A DNA stretch of 64,000 bases from an uncultured Pelagibacteraceae bacterium (GTDB taxonomy: Bacteria > Pseudomonadota > Alphaproteobacteria > Pelagibacterales > Pelagibacteraceae), in NCBI GenBank assembly GCA_902591535.1, contig CACJBA010000001.1, forward strand, positions 1-64,000, in the 5' to 3' direction. Numbering within the stretch: position 1 is the first letter of the stretch; each line of letters begins with the position of its first letter. Of this stretch, positions 18,920 to 31,671 are shown one piece after another. A model generated the notes under the pieces. The model saw only the letters and a list, made by a program, of their open reading frames with translations, had not been told where the DNA came from and did no database searches. A program made the translations under genes and the position numbers.

Positions 18920-19331
18920 GGCTTCTCTTTTTGGTAATTTGAATACCAACAGATGAACACTGTTTTAAGATTTCTAATTTTTCAATTTTTAACATTATTT
19001 TAGCAATTCTTTTGTCTTTAAATAATTCATCAAAAACTGCTTCGGCTAAAGTTTCTAAAAAATTATAGTGTTTCTTTTTTACGAGTTTAGTTATTAATTT
19101 TACAATTGTTCCATAATTCACAATTGATTTTATATCCTTATCACTTGATGGTTTTTTATCTTCATAGTCAATCTCCAGACTAAATTTTACCTTCTGTGGT
19201 TTTTCTTTTTCAAAATCGTAATAACCAAGTTTTAAATCTAAAATTAACTCATTAATTAGAATTTTTTTCTCATAATTAAATAAAGTTTTATTTTTATCTA
19301 TTTTGACAATTTTTAAATTATTTTTTTTCAT
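18906..19331 (-). CDS. folB: dihydroneopterin aldolase family protein
   Basis: FolB converts dihydroneopterin to hydroxymethyl-dihydropterin and glycolaldehyde in folate synthesis; related enzymes epimerise the substrate. The 141-residue protein shows the T-fold pattern. A hydrophobic strand ([19 protein letters not shown]) is followed by [16 protein letters not shown] and F-L-E-T-L-A-E-A-V, then paired C-terminal strands. E and Y positions agree with the family, but divergence is high. It sits between folM and uvrC with a 4-base ATGA overlap to folM, which supports a pterin role. Confidence 0.75.
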   Translation of the reverse strand: MKKNNLKIVKIDKNKTLFNYEKKILINELILDLKLGYYDFEKEKPQKVKFSLEIDYEDKKPSSDKDIKSIVNYGTIVKLITKLVKKKHYNFLETLAEAVFDELFKDKRIAKIMLKIEKLEILKQCSSVGIQITKKRSHDKL

Positions 19332-20061
19332 TCTTTGCCCATTACATCTGGTGTTTGCCAGTTAAGGTTTTGACCACTGTCAATAGCCAAAACTTGACCA
19401 GTAATAGATATATTTTTAATAAAAAAGTCAACAGCATTACATATTTGGTCTACATCAACTTGTCTTTTTAGTGGGGTTGCTAAATATTGTTTTTTAAAAT
19501 GTTTTACAGATTGTCTTTGATTTTTAATAGTAGGTCCAGGTGCAATAGCATTTACTCTTACATTTGGAGCCAAGCTCATAGCGCTAGTTTTTGTTAAAGT
19601 ATACAAACCAGTTTTACTTATAGTGTAAGAAAAAAAGTAAGGGGTTAATTTAAACACCCTTTGATCTATAATATTTATAATATTGTTATTCCCTTTCCTT
19701 ACATTTTTCGCAAATTCTTTAGATAATAATGCTGGTGTTCTTAAATTAGTTCTAAGATGTTGTCCCCAGCTATCTGTTGTAAAATTTTCTAATTTATCAT
19801 TTTCAAATAAAGAGGCATTGTTAATTAAACAATCAAAATATTTAAGTTTAGATTTTGCATATTTTACAATTTTATTTACATCATTTTCTTTACTTAAATC
19901 ACCTTTGACTAAGTAAACTTTTGTACCTTCATTAGATAACTCTTTTTTTAATTTTTCTGCTTTTAATTTTGATTTGTTATAATGGATTAAGATTTCTATA
20001 TTAGGACCAGATAATTTTCTTGCAATCGCAGCACCCATTCGAGTTGCTCCACCAGTAATAA

Positions 20062-20080
<19 letters not shown>
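19328..20080 (-). CDS. folM: SDR-family pteridine reductase-like protein (FolM type)
   Basis: The 250-residue short-chain dehydrogenase has [12 protein letters not shown] with the arginine typical of NADPH-using pteridine reductases, and L-I-N-N-A-S near residue 86. The catalytic Tyr-x3-Lys is in Y-T-I-S-K-T-G-L-Y, and the family motif N-A-I-A-P-G-P-T lies near residue 179. FolM and PTR1 reduce dihydromonapterin or dihydrofolate. Next-door folB supports a pterin substrate; generic SDR activity remains possible. It overlaps uvrB by 19 bases and folB by 4. Confidence 0.72.
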
Positions 20081-23471
<3,391 letters not shown>

Positions 23472-23472
<1 letters not shown>

Positions 23473-24125
23473 TGAAAACAGCCTTAGTCTTTGGTTCAAC
23501 AGGTTTAGTTGGTGGACATCTTATTAATCAACTTATTTTGAATTCAAATTATTCAAAAATAAAAATTTTTGTTCGTTCAAAAATAGAAATTAGCGATCCA
23601 AAAATTAAAATAATTGAAACTGATTTTAATGATTTGGAAAAGAATAGAAATGATATCACAGGTGAAGACTGTTTTTTTTGTATTGGTACAACAAGAAAAA
23701 ATTCACCTAATCAAAATGAATATGAAAGAATTGAACTAAATATTCCTAAACAAATTGCCCAAATCGCCAAATCAAATTTAATTAAATCTTTTTTTTTTGT
23801 TTCATCTGGGTATGCAGACCCCAAAAGCTCAGGTGATTATTTAAAATTCAAAGGATTGGTTGAAGAGGAAATTAAAAATCTAAATTTTGATAAAATTGGT
23901 ATTATGAGACCATCCTTCTTATTGGGATATAGAAAAGAAAAAAGAATAGGCGAGAAACTTGGTATAATATTATTCAAACTTTTAACCCCAATATTAGTTG
24001 GACCTTTAAGAAAAATGAGACCCATAAGGGCAGAAATAGTCGCCAAAGCAATGGTAAAGTTGGCAAATGAAAATATTAATCAAAGTATATTTGAATCAAA
24101 CGAAATTGTTGAATTAGTGAGATAA
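23472..24125 (+). CDS. NAD(P)-binding oxidoreductase, HTATIP2/TIP30-like atypical SDR
   Basis: The 217-residue protein is a Rossmann-fold enzyme of the atypical SDR group. The glycine motif G-S-T-G-L-V-G-G-H lies near residue 8. A cofactor-contact segment C-F-F-C-I-G-T-T-R is near residue 67. V-S-S-G-Y-A-D precedes a Y-L-K-F-K-G segment carrying the Tyr-x3-Lys pair. R-P-S-F-L-L-G is also typical of HTATIP2-like proteins. Substrate is unknown. The start shares one base with the aspC stop (TAATG), indicating coupled translation, and the end overlaps convergent trxB by 12 bases. Confidence 0.8.
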
Positions 24126-25058
24126 GAATTTTTCAGCTTCTAATGCTGCCATACACCCCATTCCTGCAGCGGTTACAGCTTGTCTAAATGTTTTGTCTTT
24201 TACATCTCCAGCAGCATAAACACCAGGAACATTTGTCTCTGTAGAATCTGGTTTAGTAACTAAATAACCTTCAGTGTCCATTTCCAACTGATCTTTAAAA
24301 AGTTTAGTTGCAGGATCGTGACCAATTGCAATGAAAACACCATCTAGTTTTAATTCTTCTATATTATTTGTTTTTACATTTTTAATTTTTAAACCTTTAA
24401 CATTTTTAGGATCTTTATCTCCAATTACATCTTCAACTACTGAATCCCAAATAATTTCTATTTTTTTATTTTCCATTAATTTTTTTTGAAGCATTTTTTC
24501 AGCTCTTAGACTATCTCTTCTATGAATTAATTTTACTTTTGAAGCAAACTTTGTAAGAAACATTGCTTCCTCTACGGCAGCATTTCCTCCACCAACTACA
24601 GCAACTTCTTTATCTTTAAAAAAGAAACCATCACATGTAGCACATGCTGAAACACCAAAACCTCTAAATTCCTGTTCTGATTTTATATTTAACCATCTAG
24701 CTTGTGCCCCAGTAGATATAATAATACTATCAGCAGTGTATTTCTGACCACTATCACCAATTGCTTCAAACGGTGAGCTTTTTAAATTTACAGATCCAAT
24801 ATGGTCTTCAATCATTTGAGTTCCAACAGCTTTTGCTTGTTCTTTCATCTGATCCATTAACCATGGTCCTTGAATAACTTCAGAAAATCCTGGATAATTT
24901 TCAACATCAGTTGTAGTCGTTAATTGTCCTCCTGGCTCAGATCCATAAACCAAAATTGGATTTAACATTGCACGAGCAGCATAAACTGCTGCAGTGTATC
25001 CGGCAGGGCCGGATCCAATTATTAACACTTTTGTGTGTTTAGTTGGATTTTGACTCAT
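24114..25058 (-). CDS. trxB: thioredoxin-disulfide reductase
   Basis: TrxB reduces thioredoxin with NADPH through FAD and a redox disulfide. The 314-residue protein has the FAD site G-S-G-P-A-G-Y-T-A-A near residue 12. The active disulfide is C-A-T-C-D-G near residue 139, the NADPH site is V-V-G-G-G-N-A-A near residue 155, and the second FAD motif is Y-A-A-G-D-V near residue 283. All key residues are present. It is divergent from the ELM1-family gene with only 21 bases between start codons, so the promoters must be interleaved. Confidence 0.97.
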   Translation of the reverse strand: MSQNPTKHTKVLIIGSGPAGYTAAVYAARAMLNPILVYGSEPGGQLTTTTDVENYPGFSEVIQGPWLMDQMKEQAKAVGTQMIEDHIGSVNLKSSPFEAIGDSGQKYTADSIIISTGAQARWLNIKSEQEFRGFGVSACATCDGFFFKDKEVAVVGGGNAAVEEAMFLTKFASKVKLIHRRDSLRAEKMLQKKLMENKKIEIIWDSVVEDVIGDKDPKNVKGLKIKNVKTNNIEELKLDGVFIAIGHDPATKLFKDQLEMDTEGYLVTKPDSTETNVPGVYAAGDVKDKTFRQAVTAAGMGCMAALEAEKFLSH

Positions 25059-25066
25059 ATGAAAGC

Positions 25067-25072
25067 TATATA
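25067..25072 (+). promoter_or_regulatory. candidate -10 for the ELM1-family gene, implying a leaderless mRNA
   Basis: TATATA lies seven bases before the ATG at 25080, so transcription would begin at or next to the start codon. A weak -35 (TTGGAT, 25043-25048) lies 18 bases upstream, inside trxB. The 21-base gap leaves little room for another arrangement. No ribosome-binding site is visible. Confidence 0.35.
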
Positions 25073-25079
25073 GTGATTA

Positions 25080-26024
25080 ATGTCTAAATTAAAAGGTATT
25101 TTATTAACCCAGGGAATGCATGGTATGATAAGCCAGGTAGAAGGTTTAGCTAAAGCTTTAGATTTAGATTTCACACACCACAAGGTTGAACTAAGTAGTT
25201 TTTGGAAAATGATACCGCCAAAGTATACGCCTATTTCAAAAAATGTTTATAACAAAATAAATCAAAATGAGTTTGATGTTATTATTTCTTGTGGACGAAA
25301 AAGTGTTATTCCATCGATACACTTAAAAAATACAGCCAAAAAAAGAGTTTTTAATATTCACATACAAGATCCAAAAGTAGATATAAATCATTTTGATTTT
25401 ATTGTAGCTCCAGAGCATGACGCTTTAATTGGTCAAAATGTTATTAGCACTAAGGGCGCTATTCATTATCTTACTGAGAATGAAATTAGAGAAAATAAAC
25501 ATTATCTAAAATCATTTATTAAAAATGATGAGAGGAAAATTTGGACTTTAATTATGGGTGGGCCAACCAAATATTATGATTATTCAACTAAAAATATGAA
25601 GCATATCTTTACTAGTCTATATAAATTGTTAAAAAAGCATGACTTTCAATTAGTTGTGATTCCTTCAATGAGAACCCCTATCAATACTATTCATTATGCG
25701 AAAGAATTTTTTGGGAATAATCATACAGTTATAATGAATGTTGACAAAAAAGCATATTTATCAGCTTTAGCACTGGCAGAAAATATTGTTGTTACTTGCG
25801 ATTCAAGCTCAATGATTTCAGAAGCAGCTCTAACTGGAAAACCAATTTATATAGCTGGAATTTTGCCTAAAAAAAATGACAAAAGGTTTCAAAGATTTAG
25901 AAATTTGTTTAGAGAGTTAAATATTATTAGGAATTTAGGTGAAGAAGTTGAAGATTGGAACTATCAAAAACTTGATGAAACGAATAGAGTGGCGAATATT
26001 ATCAAACAAAAAATTAATTCTTAA
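25080..26024 (+). CDS. ELM1-family (DUF1022) protein
   Basis: The 314-residue protein belongs to the family named after plant mitochondrial fission factor ELM1, widespread in alphaproteobacteria. The bacterial function is not established, although the fold resembles GT-B glycosyltransferases. Visible features are an N-terminal segment T-Q-G-M-H-G-M-I-S-Q-V, I-I-S-C-G-R-K-S near residue 70, V-A-P-E-H-D near residue 117 and I-M-G-G-P-T-K-Y near residue 159. The C-terminal C-D-S-S-S-M-I-S-E-A resembles the nucleotide-sugar-binding end of such enzymes. Its stop shares one base with the following 2OG-oxygenase start, so the two are translationally linked. Confidence 0.85.
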   Translation: MSKLKGILLTQGMHGMISQVEGLAKALDLDFTHHKVELSSFWKMIPPKYTPISKNVYNKINQNEFDVIISCGRKSVIPSIHLKNTAKKRVFNIHIQDPKVDINHFDFIVAPEHDALIGQNVISTKGAIHYLTENEIRENKHYLKSFIKNDERKIWTLIMGGPTKYYDYSTKNMKHIFTSLYKLLKKHDFQLVVIPSMRTPINTIHYAKEFFGNNHTVIMNVDKKAYLSALALAENIVVTCDSSSMISEAALTGKPIYIAGILPKKNDKRFQRFRNLFRELNIIRNLGEEVEDWNYQKLDETNRVANIIKQKINS

Positions 26025-26689
26025 TGTCTTTTTTAAATTCAATTCAAACTCAATCAAAAAAACATAAATTTCCTTTTGATCATTGGGAGTATAGTAATGC
26101 ACTCACAGATGGAGCAATAGAAGAAATAGTTAAAGCTGATATTCCAGATGTAAGCAAGCATAATCTTAGCTATGACGGTACTAGAGCAATTGATGGTGGT
26201 GCTCCAGAATTTAGAGAAGGAATAGCATCTGGTGGTGAAGCAATAAAATTTAGATGTTTTGTAACAAAAGAAAATGAAAAACAATTTCCAAACTTAGTTA
26301 AATTTATTAACGAATTAAGATCTAAAGAGGTCTATCAAACTATTTCAAAAATGATTAATAAAGATTTATCCAATTCATATGTTAGAGTGGAAGTTATTTG
26401 TGATAGAGAAGGTTTTTGGCTAAAGCCTCATTGTGATATAAAAGAAAAACTAATGTCAGGATTGATATTTGTTAATAATTCTAATGAGTCCGAGGATCTT
26501 GGTACAGATTTTTATAATGAAAAGTTAGAAAAAGTTAAAACAGTTCCTTATAAAAATAATTATGGATACATGTTTAGTAGTGGTCCAAACACTTGGCATG
26601 GTATGGAAAAGAAGACAATAATTAAAGAAAGACGTTGTATACAGGTAAATTACGTTACTTTTGAAACTGACTGGAAAGTAAATTCTTAA
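26024..26689 (+). CDS. 2-oxoglutarate/Fe(II)-dependent oxygenase family protein
   Basis: The 221-residue protein shows the double-stranded beta-helix iron triad. H-C-D in [10 protein letters not shown] lies near residue 130. The distal His is in N-T-W-H-G-M near residue 191, followed by an Arg (E-R-R-C-I-Q-V-N-Y) that would bind 2-oxoglutarate. Such enzymes hydroxylate peptides, sugars or small molecules; the substrate is unknown. Coupling to the ELM1-family gene by a TAATG overlap suggests they act together, perhaps on a surface glycan, which is inference. It overlaps convergent carB by 4 bases. Confidence 0.82.
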   Translation: MSFLNSIQTQSKKHKFPFDHWEYSNALTDGAIEEIVKADIPDVSKHNLSYDGTRAIDGGAPEFREGIASGGEAIKFRCFVTKENEKQFPNLVKFINELRSKEVYQTISKMINKDLSNSYVRVEVICDREGFWLKPHCDIKEKLMSGLIFVNNSNESEDLGTDFYNEKLEKVKTVPYKNNYGYMFSSGPNTWHGMEKKTIIKERRCIQVNYVTFETDWKVNS

Positions 26690-29600
26690 ACGTCTTGTAA
26701 AGATGTAACTTCTAATTTTTTTGTTTTTAGTGATCTAATTGCTTCTAAACATGCTTGAGCAGTAGACATGTTAGTACAATAAGGAACTTTATTTTTAAGT
26801 GCTGCTCTTCTAATAGCGATAGCATCACTCACTCTATACTCTCTTTTTCCACCGCCAGTATTTATTACTAATGCAATTTTTTTAGAGTCTAAAACATCTA
26901 CTATATGAGGCGAACCTGTACTTACTTTATTTATAATTTTACATTTCATCCCATGTTTTCGAATATATTCTGCAGTTCCTCTAGTTGCACATAATGTAAA
27001 CTTAAGTTTAAGAAGTTCTTTAGCTAAATCTATTCCTTCATCTTTGTGACTATCTTTAAGAGATATAAAAGCTAATCCCTTTTTTGGTAATGAGTTAGCC
27101 GCTGCGATCTGACTTTTGGCAAAAGCCATTCCAAAATTTTTATCAAATCCCATAACTTCTCCTGTCGACTTCATTTCAGGCCCTAACAATAAGTCACTGT
27201 TTGGAAATTTATTAAACGGAAATACAGCTTCTTTAACTGCATACATTCCTTTAGATTTATCTTTTAAATTAAATTTAGACAATTTTTCACCAGCCATTAC
27301 TCTTGATGCAATTTTAGCTAGAGGAAGACCTTTTGCTTTTGATACAAAAGGGACTGTTCGACTTGCTCTTGGATTAACTTCGATCACATAAATTTCATCT
27401 TTCTTAATTGCAAACTGTATATTCATGAAACCTTTTACGTTTAAAGCTATAGCAAGTTTTTTAGTTTGATCTTCTATTTCTTTGAGAAGGTATGGTTTAA
27501 TTGATACAGGGGGAAGGCTACATGCAGAGTCTCCTGAATGAATTCCAGCTTCTTCGATATGTTGCATAATACCTGCAACGTGAACCTGTTTTCCGTCTGA
27601 TATGGCATCCACATCTACTTCCATTGCATGATCGATAAATTTATCAATCAAAATTGGATTTTCTTCTGCAGCCTTAAACGCCTCCTCAACAAATTTTCTT
27701 AGCTGATTTTTTTCATGAACAATTTCCATCGCTCTTCCACCCAAAACATAAGAGGGCCTCACCATTAATGGCAGCCCTATTTTATCTGCGATTTTTATTG
27801 CCTGATTAAAAGTCTTTGCTATTCCACTCTCTGCCTGTTTTAATTTTAATTTATTTAATAAATTTCTAAATCGGTCTCTATCTTCTGCTAGATCGATCGA
27901 TGTATATTGTGTTCCTAAAATTGGAAGCTTGTTGTCATTTAAAAATTTAGCAAGTTTAATTGGCGTCTGACCACCAAACTGAGCTATCACACCTATTAGA
28001 TTTCCTTTTTCTTGTTCTTTTTTAATTACATTAAAAACGTACTCTTCTTTTAAAGGCTCAAAGTATAATCGATCACTTGTATCATAGTCTGTTGATACTG
28101 TTTCAGGGTTACAATTTACCATTATTGTTTCAAAACCAGCGTCTTTTAATGAAAAACTAGCCTGACAACAGCAATAATCAAACTCAATTCCTTGACCAAT
28201 TCTATTTGGTCCTCCTCCAAGAATAATTATTTTTTTCTTATTAGATGGATCAGCTTCACAGTCAGAGTTAATTGAAAAATTTCTTTGATATGTTGAGTAC
28301 ATATATGGTGTAAAAGATTTGAATTCAGCTGCACAAGTATCTACTTTTTTATAAACTGGAAGTATTTTAAGTGCTGATCTTTTTCTTCTAACAACATTTT
28401 CAGAAGTTTTGGTTAATTCTGAAAGTTTTTTATCTGAAAACCCTATTGATTTTATTCTATTAAATTCTACAAAATCTTTAGGAAGTCCCTTGCTTTTAAT
28501 CTGTTTTTCGCAATCAACAATTTCTTTAATTTGTTCCAAAAACCAAGGATCAATTTTGGATAAATTATATATTTTCTTTAAGTTTATTTTTTTTCTAATT
28601 GCTTCGGCGACTAGTAATATCTTATTTGGAATAGTTTCTTTAAGCTTCCTTTCAATTTGTTTTTTATTTAAATCAAAAATTCTGTCTAAACCTGAAAAAC
28701 CAGTTTCAAGGGATACTAGTGCCTTTTGTAGAGACTCTTTAAAGTTTCTTCCAATAGCCATTGCTTCGCCTACTGATTTCATAGATGTTCCTAGAGTTGC
28801 AGGAGAGGTTGAGAATTTTTCAAAAGTAAATCTTGGAATTTTAGTTACAACATAATCTATACTTGGCTCAAACGATGCAGGTGTAACTTTAGTTATTTCA
28901 TTTTTTAATTCATCTAGAGTATAACCAACTGCTAATTTTGCAGCCACTTTCGCAATTGGAAATCCAGTTGCTTTTGATGCAAGTGCTGATGATCTTGATA
29001 CACGTGGATTCATTTCAATGACAACCATTCGACCATTTTTAGGATTGATAGCAAACTGAACATTTGATCCTCCAGTTTCAACTCCAATTTTTCTCAAACA
29101 CGCAATAGATGCATTTCTCATTACCTGGTACTCTTTATCAGTAAGAGTGAGAGCAGGCGCAATTGTGACTGAGTCACCAGTATGAATCCCCATCGGATCT
29201 ATATTTTCAATAGAGCAAATTATGATACAATTATCTTTCCTATCTCTTACTACTTCCATTTCAAATTCTTTCCAACCTTCCAAACATTCCTCAACAAGAA
29301 CTTGGCTTACAGGAGACTCATGCAATCCGTTTTTAACAATCTTAAAATAATCTTTTTTAGTTTTAGCTATTCCTCCACCAAGTCCACCAAGTGTAAATGC
29401 AGGTCTTATAATTGCAGGTAAACCAATTTTTTTTAATACTTTTGATGCTTGGTTATTATTATTGACGATTTCAGATTTTGGTAAATCTAAACCAATATCA
29501 ATCATATTTTTTCTAAATTTCTTTCTGTCTTCAGCGTTAGAAATTGCTTTTGAATTCGCTCCGATTAATTCTATTTTGTATTTTTTCAAAACTCCTTTTT

Positions 29601-29910
29601 TCTCAGCTTCCATTGCAAGATTAAGAGCAGTTTGACCGCCCATAGTTGGTAGAATTGCGTCAGGCTTTTCCTTTTTTATGATTTTTTCTAGTACGCCTAG
29701 TGTAATTGGCTCAATGTAAGTTTTATCTGCAACATTTGGATCTGTCATAATGGTTGCAGGATTTGAGTTTATTAAAACTACTTTATAACCTTCATCTTTT
29801 AGGGCTTTACATGCTTGCGTTCCAGAATAATCAAATTCACATGCTTGTCCTATAATTATTGGACCAGCGCCAACGACTAAAATTTTTTTAATGTCTTTTC
29901 TTTTTGGCAT
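26686..29910 (-). CDS. carB: carbamoyl-phosphate synthase large subunit
   Basis: CarB makes carbamoyl phosphate from bicarbonate, ammonia and two ATP, for pyrimidines and arginine. The 1074-residue protein has the expected internal duplication. The first ATP-grasp half starts with [18 protein letters not shown]. The second starts near residue 555 with [17 protein letters not shown]. Each half has an ATP-binding E-M-N-P-R or E-V-N-P-R-A-S-R element. An oligomerisation domain separates the halves, and an MGS-like allosteric domain ends the protein. Its start lies inside the end of carA (23-base overlap). Confidence 0.98.
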   Translation of the reverse strand: MPKRKDIKKILVVGAGPIIIGQACEFDYSGTQACKALKDEGYKVVLINSNPATIMTDPNVADKTYIEPITLGVLEKIIKKEKPDAILPTMGGQTALNLAMEAEKKGVLKKYKIELIGANSKAISNAEDRKKFRKNMIDIGLDLPKSEIVNNNNQASKVLKKIGLPAIIRPAFTLGGLGGGIAKTKKDYFKIVKNGLHESPVSQVLVEECLEGWKEFEMEVVRDRKDNCIIICSIENIDPMGIHTGDSVTIAPALTLTDKEYQVMRNASIACLRKIGVETGGSNVQFAINPKNGRMVVIEMNPRVSRSSALASKATGFPIAKVAAKLAVGYTLDELKNEITKVTPASFEPSIDYVVTKIPRFTFEKFSTSPATLGTSMKSVGEAMAIGRNFKESLQKALVSLETGFSGLDRIFDLNKKQIERKLKETIPNKILLVAEAIRKKINLKKIYNLSKIDPWFLEQIKEIVDCEKQIKSKGLPKDFVEFNRIKSIGFSDKKLSELTKTSENVVRRKRSALKILPVYKKVDTCAAEFKSFTPYMYSTYQRNFSINSDCEADPSNKKKIIILGGGPNRIGQGIEFDYCCCQASFSLKDAGFETIMVNCNPETVSTDYDTSDRLYFEPLKEEYVFNVIKKEQEKGNLIGVIAQFGGQTPIKLAKFLNDNKLPILGTQYTSIDLAEDRDRFRNLLNKLKLKQAESGIAKTFNQAIKIADKIGLPLMVRPSYVLGGRAMEIVHEKNQLRKFVEEAFKAAEENPILIDKFIDHAMEVDVDAISDGKQVHVAGIMQHIEEAGIHSGDSACSLPPVSIKPYLLKEIEDQTKKLAIALNVKGFMNIQFAIKKDEIYVIEVNPRASRTVPFVSKAKGLPLAKIASRVMAGEKLSKFNLKDKSKGMYAVKEAVFPFNKFPNSDLLLGPEMKSTGEVMGFDKNFGMAFAKSQIAAANSLPKKGLAFISLKDSHKDEGIDLAKELLKLKFTLCATRGTAEYIRKHGMKCKIINKVSTGSPHIVDVLDSKKIALVINTGGGKREYRVSDAIAIRRAALKNKVPYCTNMSTAQACLEAIRSLKTKKLEVTSLQDV

Positions 29911-31084
29911 TTTTTTTCATGTTGTTAATAAATTCTTGAAACAAATAAACACTATCTTGAGGTCCAGGATTAGATTCTGGATGATATTGAACTGAAAATA
30001 TTGGTTTATTTTTAAGCTTTATTCCTTCAATAGTATTATCAAAAAGAGATTTGTGAGTTACTTCAATTTTTTTTGGTAAAGTTTCTTCAACTACAACAAA
30101 TCCATGATTTTGACTGGTAATTTCAACTTTGTCATGAACTAAATTTTTAACAGGATGGTTTGCACCTCTATGTCCCAACTTCATTTTTTTTGTTTTGCCA
30201 CCTAAAGCTAATGCCAAAATCTGATGACCTAAACAAATACCAAATATAGGTAAATTATTTTTTATAAGCTCATTAATTATAGCGATTGAATATTTTCCAG
30301 TTGCAGCTGGGTCTCCTGGTCCATTAGATAAAAAAATTCCATTTGGTTTCAAACTTAGTATTTTTTGTGCATTTGTTTTGCAAGAAACAACAGTAACCTT
30401 GCAGTTGAAGTCAGAAAAATATCTTAGGATATTTTTTTTTATTCCATAATCAACCGCGACAACATGAAATAAATTTTTATTATTCTTTTTATATCCTGTC
30501 TCTTTTTTCCAGGTTTGAAGACCTCTCCAAGTATAATTTTTCTTAGTTGAAACTACTTGTGCAAGATCTAAATTGTTTAGTCCACTCCATTTAATTGTAT
30601 TATTAGTTAGTTTACTAATATTAAATTTTCCATTTTTTGAATAAGATATTGTTCCCTTAGGCGCCCCTTTATCTCTTATAAAATTTGTAAGGCTTCTTGT
30701 GTCTAAACCAGTAATTCCTACAATTTTATTTTTTTTAAGCCAAGCATCCAAATGTAGAAAGGATCTGTAATTTGAGGGTGAAGTTATTTCAGAGTTAATT
30801 ATAACTCCTCGAGCCCATATTTTATCAGACTCATGATCCTCTTTATTGGTGCCAACATTTCCAATATGCGGAAAGGTAAAGTTGATAATTTGACCTGCAT
30901 ATGATGGATCAGAGATAATTTCTTGATACCCTGTTAAAGATGTATTAAAGCAAACCTCACCAGTGGCTTGACCCTGGTAGCCAATTCCAATTCCTTTAAA
31001 TATCTTTTTGTTTTCAAGAACTAAAACGCCTGTATTGATTTGTGATTTTGTTTTTGAGTTAGTTTTTTTTGCTTTTTTCTTCAA
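29888..31084 (-). CDS. carA: carbamoyl-phosphate synthase small (glutaminase) subunit
   Basis: CarA hydrolyses glutamine and channels ammonia to CarB. The 398-residue protein has an N-terminal domain starting [10 protein letters not shown] with [10 protein letters not shown] near residue 48. The class I amidotransferase domain has the catalytic Cys in G-I-C-L-G-H-Q near residue 282 and the His/Glu pair in V-Q-Y-H-P-E near residue 365. S-N-G-P-G-D-P is the oxyanion segment. A lysine-rich N-terminal extension of about 17 residues precedes the core. It shares a 125-base divergent region with yqeY. Confidence 0.97.
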   Translation of the reverse strand: MKKKAKKTNSKTKSQINTGVLVLENKKIFKGIGIGYQGQATGEVCFNTSLTGYQEIISDPSYAGQIINFTFPHIGNVGTNKEDHESDKIWARGVIINSEITSPSNYRSFLHLDAWLKKNKIVGITGLDTRSLTNFIRDKGAPKGTISYSKNGKFNISKLTNNTIKWSGLNNLDLAQVVSTKKNYTWRGLQTWKKETGYKKNNKNLFHVVAVDYGIKKNILRYFSDFNCKVTVVSCKTNAQKILSLKPNGIFLSNGPGDPAATGKYSIAIINELIKNNLPIFGICLGHQILALALGGKTKKMKLGHRGANHPVKNLVHDKVEITSQNHGFVVVEETLPKKIEVTHKSLFDNTIEGIKLKNKPIFSVQYHPESNPGPQDSVYLFQEFINNMKKNAKKKRH

Positions 31085-31106
31085 TTACAACTCATGAGTT
31101 AAAGGT

Positions 31107-31135
31107 TAATACAATAATTGCTTTATTATCGCAAC
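31107..31135 (-). promoter_or_regulatory. candidate carAB promoter
   Basis: Read on the minus strand, TTGCGA (31135-31130) and TATTAA (31112-31107) are separated by 17 bases. They sit about 23 bases upstream of the carA ATG. Four of six bases match consensus in each hexamer. No pyrimidine-responsive leader peptide or attenuator was found in the short leader. Confidence 0.35.
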
Positions 31136-31148
31136 AGAGATGTAATAT

Positions 31149-31170
31149 AAAATTGTAAAAAAACAATTTT
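31149..31170. other. 8-bp hairpin followed by T-rich run, upstream of yqeY
   Basis: AAAATTGT (31149-31156) and ACAATTTT (31163-31170) form a perfect stem with a six-A loop, followed by TCTTTT. It is A/T-rich and therefore weak. It could be a minor attenuator or just chance in this composition. Confidence 0.25.
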
Positions 31171-31209
31171 TCTTTTGAAGAATTTTTTCTTTAAAGTAGA
31201 TTAAAAATT

Positions 31210-31671
31210 ATGTCATTAAAACAGACTATTGAAAACAAATATAAAAATGCTTTAAAATCTAAAGATAAAAAAAAAATATCAACCTATAGGTTAATATTAT
31301 CTTCCATTAAGGATTTGGACATTGTCAACAGATCGGGTCCTAATAAAAAAGAAACTGATGATGATGATATTAAGAAACTTTTAAAAAAAATGGTTAAACA
31401 ACGAGCCGAATCGATCGATATTTATAAAAAAAACAACAGAACAGATCTTTTAGAGGTTGAGCAAAATGAATATGATATTCTAACAAGTTTCTTACCAAAA
31501 CAACTTAGTGAAGACGAAACTAAGAAAATTTGTGCAGATATTATTTCGAAAATTGGAGCAAATTCATTAAAAGATATGGGAAAAGTTATGGGTGAGCTCA
31601 AAAAAACTCATGCAGATGAAATTGATTTTTCCAAAGCAGGATCAATGATCAAAGAATTGTTAAACAAATAA
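31210..31671 (+). CDS. yqeY: GatB/YqeY-domain protein
   Basis: The 153-residue protein belongs to the YqeY family, which shares the helical tail domain of GatB, the tRNA-dependent amidotransferase subunit that binds tRNA. The biochemical role of free-standing YqeY is not settled. Visible features include Y-K-N-A-L-K-S-K-D-K near the start, M-V-K-Q-R-A-E-S-I-D-I-Y near residue 62, I-L-T-S-F-L-P-K-Q-L near residue 91 and K-D-M-G-K-V-M-G near residue 120. Placement before dnaG and rpoD is widespread in bacteria. The stop shares one base with the dnaG start (TAATG). Confidence 0.92.
   Translation: MSLKQTIENKYKNALKSKDKKKISTYRLILSSIKDLDIVNRSGPNKKETDDDDIKKLLKKMVKQRAESIDIYKKNNRTDLLEVEQNEYDILTSFLPKQLSEDETKKICADIISKIGANSLKDMGKVMGELKKTHADEIDFSKAGSMIKELLNK

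Noticed and set aside
28409-28855. A 148-codon open frame on the plus strand inside carB
   Set aside because: It is antisense to an intact, highly conserved carB. The translation shows no recognisable domain and follows from the codon pattern of the real gene.
31085-31209. A riboswitch or pyrimidine attenuator in the carA-yqeY gap
   Set aside because: The 125 bases contain only a weak A/T hairpin and a candidate promoter; there is no conserved aptamer-like structure or leader peptide.
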